From: Tannerella sp.
Lineage (GTDB): Bacteria > Bacteroidota > Bacteroidia > Bacteroidales > Tannerellaceae
Length of the DNA: 14,791 nucleotides
Direction of reading: 5' to 3'
Assembly (NCBI GenBank): GCA_031267485.1
Contig: JAIRYY010000208.1
Coordinates: 1-14,791 of the forward strand
A program made the translations under genes and the position numbers. Shown piece by piece: positions 14,754-14,791 of the stretch. How positions within the stretch are numbered: position 1 is the first letter of the stretch; each line of letters begins with the position of its first letter. The notes under the pieces are model-generated. The model was not told where the DNA came from and ran no database searches. It saw nothing but the letters and a program-made list of their open reading frames with translations.

Positions 14754-14791
14754 TATGAAAATCCGGCTATTCAAGCCGTCCGCATCAAAAA

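Noticed and set aside
13956..14774. 272-codon - strand open frame across the 41-bp array
   Set aside because: It runs through a palindrome, an array with a period not divisible by three, the 52-nt flank and more palindromes. Other frames are equally open, so there is no coding signature.

Overview
The window looks like a chromosome segment from a member of the Bacteroidota, most likely order Bacteroidales. Three things point there: secreted, multi-domain pectin-degrading enzymes of the kind found in polysaccharide utilization loci (PULs); a promoter matching the Bacteroides TTG / TAnnTTTG pattern; and AT-rich leaders with no strong Shine-Dalgarno before most starts. Genus cannot be fixed from the sequence. 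No rRNA, tRNA, CRISPR array, transposase or phage gene was seen.

Left part (1-8119, + strand): four closely packed genes form the end of a rhamnogalacturonan-I/pectin operon. They are a GH105 unsaturated-rhamnogalacturonyl hydrolase (5' end cut by the window), a 1397-residue fusion of a GH2 glycosidase with a CE12-like rhamnogalacturonan acetylesterase, a GH35/DUF5597 beta-galactosidase lipoprotein, and a non-catalytic secreted protein with a CBM9-like domain and a PKD domain. Together they could deacetylate RG-I fragments, remove galactose side chains and hydrolyse the unsaturated galacturonyl end left by a pectin lyase. SusC/SusD, the lyase and a regulator are not in the window and would be expected upstream.

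Middle (8119-9837, + strand): a formate/nitrite-family channel follows a good Bacteroidales-type promoter. After it comes a Tat-signal SGNH esterase that ends 2 bp from the convergent operon on the other strand.

Right part, genes (9840-12886, - strand): atpA, atpG and a LOG-family phosphoribohydrolase form a tight operon with gaps of 6 and 5 bp. The other ATP synthase genes are not here; the expected neighbour atpH is missing from the sequence immediately upstream of atpA.

Right part, repeats (12887-14791): about 1.9 kb upstream of atpA is a mosaic of repeats with no convincing gene. It holds 16 exact-period 42-bp tandem copies, a second array of seven 41-bp copies with A8 tracts, a 52-nt flank shared by both arrays (49/52 identical), a nested inverted-repeat element, a 74-bp long palindrome and a cluster of smaller palindromes. 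The two arrays share one half of the unit, exchange half-units at their ends, and have periods close to four turns of B-DNA. From the third copy to the end of its last copy, the 42-bp array varies almost only by transitions. This repeat mosaic is the least explained part of the window.
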